Origin: Diphasiastrum complanatum
Taxonomy: Eukaryota > Streptophyta > Lycopodiopsida > Lycopodiales > Lycopodiaceae
DNA: 64,000 bases
Direction: 5' to 3'
NCBI GenBank assembly: GCA_029204225.1
Contig: CM055101.1
Span: forward strand, 30,780,519 to 30,844,518
Part shown: in pieces, positions 59,301 to 64,000 of the stretch
Numbering within the stretch: the first letter of the stretch is position 1
Layout of the letters: every line of letters starts with the position of its first letter
Notes under the pieces: model-generated
Database searches by the model: none
Seen by the model: the letters and a program-made list of their open reading frames with translations, nothing else
Told to the model about the DNA's origin: nothing
Made by a program: the position numbers and the translations under genes

Positions 59301-60344
59301 TGTGCCAATCCCCTTGATTGCACACTCACCATCATTTGCGGTATAGATTACCTTCCTATCACCATCAAATGTCATTAAAGATGAAAAATACTCTTTATGA
59401 TATGTCATATGAGAAGTGGCTCCACTATCAATCCACCAAGGATCAATGTCTCCATGATTAGCCAACAAGCAAGATGACATAACAAAAGCATCATTTGAAA
59501 GAAGCTCATCCCCACCCTCATCAATAGTTAGATTGGTTTGCTTTTCCCCTTGATCCCTCTTTTTCTTGAAACAATCACTAGCAAAATGCCCTTTGACTCC
59601 ACAATAGAAACATTTTAGCTTAGATCTATCCTTCTTTTTGCCAAAAGTAGAGTGCTCACCTTGGTCTTGCCCTTTAGACCAATTGCTTTTACCTTTGCCC
59701 TTGAACTTGCCTTTAGAGAACATTGCCTCCTCTCCTCCTCCTTGAGATGTAGAAGATGCTCCCACTCTTGCTTGCAACCTGAATTCTTCAGCCAACAAGA
59801 CCTCTTGCAAGTCTCCAACACTTGGTAAACATTTTTGGATAGCATAACTTTGAACAAGATTAGCATGATCATCCAACAAGCCATTGAGAATCACTTGAAC
59901 AAGCTCCTCATTATTTATGCCATCATTAATGCATGCTAACTCATCATTCAATGCTTTAACTCTCAAAACAAAAGCATGTCCACTCTCACTCTTCTTTTGC
60001 ATACAAGAAAAGATTTGCCTTCTTAAAGTCAACACTCTAGAAGTAGACTTGGATTCATAAACCTTCTTCAAGGCTTCCCAAGCTTCACTAGATGATGTGC
60101 ACTTACCAACCTCTTTGATAAGCTCATTTGTCACATTCATCTTGATCATGTGAAGGGCTTTCTTTGCCCTCTTGTCATACCTCAATTGTTCTTGAGGTGC
60201 CAAAGGTCTCTCCTCCACACCTACAACAATATCCATCAACTCATTCATCTCAAGCAAAGACTCCATCCTTACTTTCCAAGTAGAATAGTTGAGGGAGGTA
60301 AGCCTATCATTGCTTTCCAACATGTAGCCTCCATTTGTAGCCAT
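56394..60344 (-). CDS. Intact Copia Gag-Pol polyprotein (1316 aa)
   Basis: This single protein carries everything needed for copy-and-paste transposition. Order by residue: UBN2-type gag core (about 50-210), zinc knuckle CFYCGVKGHFASDC (about 242-255), protease WIDSGATSHM (about 301-310), pre-integrase HHCC (HKRMGHLN...CEECALSK, about 435-485), integrase core with the catalytic D-D-E in HSDIHG, RSDNGGEY and VAERKNRT (about 495-610), reverse transcriptase (about 830-1075, KWIFKVKTNQDG, YVDD near 992) and RNase H (about 1150-1290, ending ECVADIFTKALG). The start is the ATG at 60344, MATNGGYMLE, about 600 bases inside the primer-binding site. The stop uses the first bases of the 3' LTR, so the polypurine tract is also coding. 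There is no frameshift between gag and pol, as is usual for plant Copia. I see no missing catalytic residue. Confidence 0.97.
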   Translation of the reverse strand: MATNGGYMLESNDRLTSLNYSTWKVRMESLLEMNELMDIVVGVEERPLAPQEQLRYDKRAKKALHMIKMNVTNELIKEVGKCTSSSEAWEALKKVYESKSTSRVLTLRRQIFSCMQKKSESGHAFVLRVKALNDELACINDGINNEELVQVILNGLLDDHANLVQSYAIQKCLPSVGDLQEVLLAEEFRLQARVGASSTSQGGGEEAMFSKGKFKGKGKSNWSKGQDQGEHSTFGKKKDRSKLKCFYCGVKGHFASDCFKKKRDQGEKQTNLTIDEGGDELLSNDAFVMSSCLLANHGDIDPWWIDSGATSHMTYHKEYFSSLMTFDGDRKVIYTANDGECAIKGIGTIPISLSTNRNIELKDVLLIPSITKNLLSVSQMLDKGFKVEFDGDACLIKKGCSIIAKGKRQGKLFKLDACVVANQVGCMANEQMSIQEVWHKRMGHLNYKALEVIAKKEVVRGLPKSLTCLNHVCEECALSKSHRLPYTRSISRSKMPFSLLHSDIHGVTTISNGGAKMYVTFIDDFSRFCWVYLLKSKDEVFDVFVKFKVAIETQFTTKIKCLRSDNGGEYISNKFKAFCDEHGIKREYTCPRTPQQNGVAERKNRTLCESAKAMRLNANLPKPFWSDALLCANFLCNRWPSVVLEGKTPFEALFGMKPNVKFLRTFGCICYFNITLDDRTKEDPSSRKGIFVGYSEVSKAYRIYVPSIKKVFTSRDVIFDESNIPKVVSSDDDVVATNVLDDNGVDDTLDVDVEEASSSQIPRRTPRHKVKPSRLTYDGKGKQVVDGSNYAFLTSFDVPSCVDEARQKEEWIQAMDLEFEALMKNNTWRLVELPKGKSAIGCKWIFKVKTNQDGSINKLKARLVAKGYAQEHGIDYEETFAPVAKMVSIRVIISLATLYGWDLWQLDISNAFLNGDLEEEVYMEQPESYVSHSKPNHVCFLQKSLYGLKQAPRSWYARLNSFLLSQNFTMSEYDHSLYFRISANDVTILLIYVDDIILSGGNKEDIEDIKKALKKEFEVHDLGLLSYILGIEVIRTSQITFISQEKYAISILNRFHMVDANPIDTPMESHVKLTIRGNERSFEDITLYRKLIGSLIYLTITRPDLSYCVGRLSQFMQDPSIEHWKLGKRILRYISGTKDFGIVYRGSSPNLFGFSDSDFAGDLMDRKSINAHAIFIGDGAISWMSKKQATISLSSSEAEYKALTSCTKEMVWIKRMIMELHLLDFSESPIIFCDNLSAQSLASNPVFHARSKHIEVAYHFVREQVLAKEIKLEHVPSKECVADIFTKALGKDLFFKHRTSLGVLSKSMLKLVEEGV
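56399..56408 (-). promoter_or_regulatory. Polypurine tract of the intact Copia element
   Basis: GAAGAGGGAG on the minus strand lies directly before the 3' LTR start TGTGAAAAATT. It primes second-strand synthesis. It also encodes the last residues of the polyprotein. Confidence 0.85.
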
Positions 60345-60930
60345 GTTGCAATGATTGATCTCTGATCTTTGACCTGTTCCAATGCACTAAGCACTCTCTT
60401 GAATCAACAAATGAAACACAAGAAGAAATCACAAAGATTTGGAACCTAAAACCTCTCTTTTCCTCACTTTTTCCTTAATTTTAGCCACTAGTTTTATGAT
60501 TTCTTGATCAAACCAAGACCAAACCTCAATATACTTGCTTTTCCCTCACTCCTAAGATTGAAATACACTCTTGAATCATTCAGCAAACTGAAAATCAGAG
60601 GGTTACATCAATTTTGAAGTTTTTGACATGAAGAAGCAAGAAATTGAATCAAAAAACTATATGCTAGAATGGAAAACTAATAGGATCTTGTTGGATCTTG
60701 CATCTCCCTCTTTCCAAAACAATTTTTGTCTCCTTATTCTGATAAGTACAGAGGGAATTCGCCCTACTTCAATTGAAATGCATACAAATGATGTTTTGAT
60801 CACAAAGATCCAATTTCTACACATAAATCAACAAGATTTTTAGCTAGAAACTTGATTGGAATGCTACAAAAGCAAACTCGCCCACAAATCTCTTCTAAAT
60901 CTGGCAAAACCTGCACATTTGGCCGCCTAA

Positions 60931-60943
60931 TGCTCTGATACCA
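60931..60943 (-). promoter_or_regulatory. Primer-binding site of the intact Copia element
   Basis: TGGTATCAGAGCA on the minus strand abuts the 5' LTR end (TTTTTCACA) with no gap. It is the initiator Met-tRNA type. Confidence 0.93.
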
Positions 60944-61596
60944 TGTGAAAAACTCAGATCCAAAAGATGCTAAAGTTTCATAAAGATCTTGGCCATGGAA
61001 GTTATGCACATCTAGATTGAAAAAATGATAGAAATTGTGATGTTAAGCATACTAAACATCAACTAAACATCAAGATCTGATCATAAGCTTCCACAAACAG
61101 AAACTTGCTGTCCCTGTCCGTACTTCAGAGCCTACAACCTGCATTTCACACGTGTGAAGCCATAGCAACAAAGAAATCACAATTCTAGTGGCTAGAATGC
61201 AAGATATGAACAAAAAAGTGAGAGAGAAGAAGATGGATCTTCAAAGAGCATAACATTCATTCAATAGAATGAAAATGAGATTTGTACATACTCGTGGAGA
61301 TGGCTATTTATAGCAGCCATAGTGCCTCTTGGCCACTTGTCTTATGATAGGCTAAAATTGGGGTCCAATAGGATTCACCCATCTACCTAGAAATTTGGTC
61401 AAATAGGAATGCACCAAATTATGAGCCAATAGAAGAGCTCCACACTCGACCTCCTCTAATTAATGTGACCTCAAAAGTAGTGTACACATACTTTGGGCCT
61501 CTACATACATGTATGAACCTATCTCTAACTTTTATTTGGCCATAGGCCTACAAAATCTCAAGTTAGGAAAATACTACTAGTTGACAATTTTTCACA
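60944..61596 (-). repeat. 5' LTR of the intact Copia element (653 bp)
   Basis: Same length and nearly the same sequence as 55746-56398. A TATA-like word (minus strand of 'tggctatttatagcagcc', about 61298-61316) probably drives element transcription. Confidence 0.97.
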
Positions 61597-61601
61597 CTTT
61601 A
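61597..61601. repeat. Target-site duplication (CTTTA), right
   Basis: Exact match to 55741-55745, immediately outside the 5' LTR. Confidence 0.92.
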
Positions 61602-61744
61602 GTAGGAGGATTTGTGAGGGTGTTTATTGCTCCAAAACTCTTTGGACCAGTTTTTCGTCCCTCTTTTGAATTCAACAAGTTCAGGTTAGTTTTTCTTTTT
61701 TTTAAGGGGTGAGGGTCTCAGTTCGGTCGAGAATTGTGAGAGAG

Positions 61745-63608
61745 GTAGTATGGATCTGGCTGAGTTGAGAAGAGTTCGATTCTTCCTTTCTGCAATCTCA
61801 TTTTGTTAAGGTGAATAGGAAGTGGTGAACTATCTTCTAATACCATGTTCAGCCATGTAGTTGGACATCTCGTCAGAGAGGTGTTCGCCGCCACCATCAG
61901 TTCGGAGTGCTTTCACTTTTGTCGACGTTTGTGTCTCAGCCATGGCCTTGAATCACTTGAAGCATTCAAAGGCTTTAGATTTGTGCTTAATGAACATAAT
62001 TGTAGACCATCTAGAATAATCATCTATGAAAGTAATAAAATAGATTGCATCTCCTAAGGACGGAGTTGGCATTAGACCACAAAGATCACTATGTACAAGA
62101 TCCAATACATGCTTTGTTTTGATGGAATGAGATTTGGGAAACTTGCTTCTAGAGTGTTTGCCATAGACGCATGATTCACAAAAGAAAGATTTCCTATCTA
62201 ATGAACAAGGGAAATACAATCCATCAACTAAGTTATTACAACGCATATAGGAAAGTGATCTTGTATTCACATGTCCAAATCGACTATGCCACAGAATAGT
62301 ATTATTGTTTACATTTTCATGAGAGATGCTAGCTATTGCAACAAAATTAGAGAGTACATAAAGATTTTCGACTCTAGTGGATGTAGTCAGAATAGTATAT
62401 TCTTCGGATATTGTACACTACTCAGATGAGAAAGTAGCAGTGTAGCCCTCATCAGTTATCTTAGAGACTGATAATAGGTTCTTTAATAACTGAGGAACAT
62501 GAAGGATGTTGGGAACACAAATAGATAGATCGTTATTGAATGTGATCTTGCCTTCAACGCATATGGTGCTTGAATCTTCGAGGTAGATGAATTGATCTCT
62601 GTTGTAAGCTGCATACTCGATAAACCATTCCTTGCGAGAGGTTATGTGTTGGGTAGCATCGTTGTCTAGGTACAAGCTATCACAGTCTTTGTTGCTGTTG
62701 TTGTAAGCCGTTAACACTGTGTATATCTTGCTCCTTGAATTCTTCGTGTTGGAGGAGTCTGGCTGCTGTTGTTGTTGCATCTTCATCTCGTTGTAGATCC
62801 AGATATGACACTCCTTAATCTTGTGATTGGCTCTCTTGTAATATCTACAGAAAAGCTTCTTTCGTGATCCACTAATCTCACCTTGAGTATGAGGCTTCTG
62901 TTGTTGCTGCTGCACTTGATTCTTGCCCTTGGAATAGTCTTTCTTCTTGGTGTATAGAGCCATGGATTTGTCTTTGATAGACAGGCTGCTAGTCTTTCCC
63001 CGCATTTCTTCTTGAAGTAGCTGACCAATCACCTTTTGAAGAGTGAGGTCGGATTGTGTGGAGATCATCAGCACAAAATGTTCATACGACTTTGGAAGAG
63101 AAGAAAGCAAAGTCATAATGACATCATCATTTTGAATAGAACATCCTACAGCTGATAACTGATCCAATAAAGACTTGAAGCTGTTGATGTGAGAAGTGAT
63201 GGCAGTAGAATCAGACATGCTAAGAGTAAAGAACTTTCTTCTAAGATGTAATCTAGTGGTTACATCATGAGTCTCATAGATATTTGATAACAAATCTAAT
63301 GCATCCTTAGATGTTTTGCATGTGGTAATGTGAGATATTTGGGAGTCGGGTAGATTGAGTGTGATACTTGCTAAGGCCTTTTGATCTTTGATCTTCCATG
63401 CCTTTGCTTGATCACCATCTTCTGGTTTCAGGTCAGCACCTTCTATGACATCCCAAAGATCTCTATCTATCAACATCATCCGGAGTTTTAACTTCCATAT
63501 GTAGAAGTTAGAACCATTGAACTTGTCAATGATTCTAGCTTCGTTGGATGATGAAGACGAAGAACTACCTATATGAGACATACTAATAGTAATACAAATA
63601 GAACACAA
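61745..63608 (-). pseudogene. Copia gag-protease-integrase pseudogene at the right edge
   Basis: Gag and protease run in one 396-codon frame (62418-63608). The natural start is probably MSHIGSSSSSSS near 63580. The UBN2-type core includes WKLKLRMMLIDRDLWDVIEG. The zinc knuckle reads CRYYKRANHKIKEC, with the second Cys changed to Tyr. The protease motif reads LDNDATQHI in place of LDSGATxHI. After a stop near 62418, pre-integrase and integrase follow (CESCVYGKHSR, VHSDLCG, FIDDYSRWS), with a frameshift at about 61953 before the second catalytic region (RTDGGGEH, IAERKNRT). The frame ends at about 61745. Several inactivating changes make it non-functional. Confidence 0.85.
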
Positions 63609-63630
63609 TCTCTCGATTTATATGAGCTAC

Positions 63631-63642
63631 GCTCTGATACCA
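63631..63642 (-). promoter_or_regulatory. Primer-binding site of the right-edge Copia element
   Basis: TGGTATCAGAGC on the minus strand, about 60 bases before the gag start MSHIGSS. Confidence 0.85.
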
Positions 63643-64000
63643 ATCTGATGGGGCAAGGTAGATATAAGAACGTGAATGGAGAAGAGAGCAGGAATATTGC
63701 GGAACAGCTCTCCCATTACAATCGGCTGCCAGATGCAAAACCGTTCTAATAGAAAGCTTATGCTAAAATATATTCACAACTTTAAGTGTTCTAATTGCCC
63801 AATAGGATCTTAAAAATTGATTCATACTCACAAAAACAAGAGTACAGTCCACCGAAGAGATTAGAAATGGTTTGTATGTGGTATTACTGAAAAATGAATT
63901 CAATGTGAAGTTTGGTTCTGAAATAGATGGAAAGAGCAGTATGATATCGCGAGTTCCTCAGGCGTCAAAGATAGCCATCATCTGATCAGAAGCAAAGGAG
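63643..64000 (-). repeat. Partial 5' LTR of the right-edge Copia element
   Basis: The sequence directly outside the primer-binding site must be LTR by position. It continues past the right edge, and no partner copy is in the window. No coding content is visible. Confidence 0.6.

Larger units (their letters stand above)
55746..61596 (-). mobile_element. Complete, apparently young Ty1/Copia retrotransposon (5851 bp)
   Basis: All structural parts are present: 653-bp LTRs, a Met-tRNA primer-binding site directly inside the 5' LTR (60931-60943), one uninterrupted polyprotein, a polypurine tract directly inside the 3' LTR (56399-56408), and a CTTTA duplication on both sides. The single visible LTR mismatch points to recent insertion. 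It landed between a Gypsy-like block (54.4-55.7 kb) and a decayed Copia element (61.7-64 kb). It is the likely autonomous relative of the gag-only derivative at 12.0-14.6 kb. Confidence 0.96.

Noticed and set aside
1-64000. CRISPR array, tRNA or rRNA genes, or a bacterial defence-type cluster
   Set aside because: No regularly spaced short repeats, cloverleaf genes or such protein families were seen. The content is plant nuclear.

Overview
The window looks like nuclear DNA from a land plant with a large, retrotransposon-rich genome. Two host genes support this: the first exon of a vacuolar-type acid invertase and a complete, heavily interrupted gene for a half-size plant ABC transporter of subfamily A. 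Most of the rest is Ty1/Copia and Ty3/Gypsy retrotransposons at many stages of decay. A seed plant, possibly a gymnosperm, would fit the transposon load, but nothing in the sequence fixes the lineage.

Layout. 0-1.1 kb: exon 1 of the invertase (minus strand, running off the left edge) and one unrecognised ORF. 1.1-4.1 kb: featureless DNA, then a Gypsy gag remnant. 4.5-8.5 kb: an exon-like piece of an unidentified host gene beside an internally deleted Copia element, then a scrambled Copia element. 8.5-14.6 kb: unannotated DNA and a gag-only Copia derivative. 14.7-22.5 kb: a GC-rich inverted repeat, a nearly complete but frameshifted Copia element, an inverted LTR copy and Gypsy scraps. 22.5-26.5 kb: mostly featureless, with an (AG)n microsatellite.

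26.7-41.9 kb: the ABCA gene on the minus strand. I could place 18 exons with consistent splice phases and an uninterrupted 957-codon frame. Introns 8 and 11 have been enlarged by a Copia fragment and by opposed Gypsy fragments, and intron 14 carries a small hairpin element with a 9-bp target duplication. The gene appears functional despite these insertions.

42.4-64 kb: short repeats and empty DNA, then a dense retrotransposon nest. It holds a decayed minus-strand Copia element (46.9-50.9 kb), a plus-strand Copia 5' fragment (52.3-54.2 kb), a Gypsy-like block with an unusual upstream ORF (54.4-55.7 kb), one complete and apparently young Copia element (55.7-61.6 kb: 653-bp LTRs with one visible mismatch, a CTTTA target duplication, and an intact 1316-residue polyprotein), and another decayed Copia element running off the right edge.

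I saw no CRISPR array, tRNA, rRNA or bacterial-style operon, and no convincing new biological system. The more unusual items are the long reading frame ahead of a Gypsy gag, the exon-like segment beside a Copia LTR, the two hairpin-forming repeats, and the repeated joining of plus-strand integrase to minus-strand gag/protease in Gypsy fragments.
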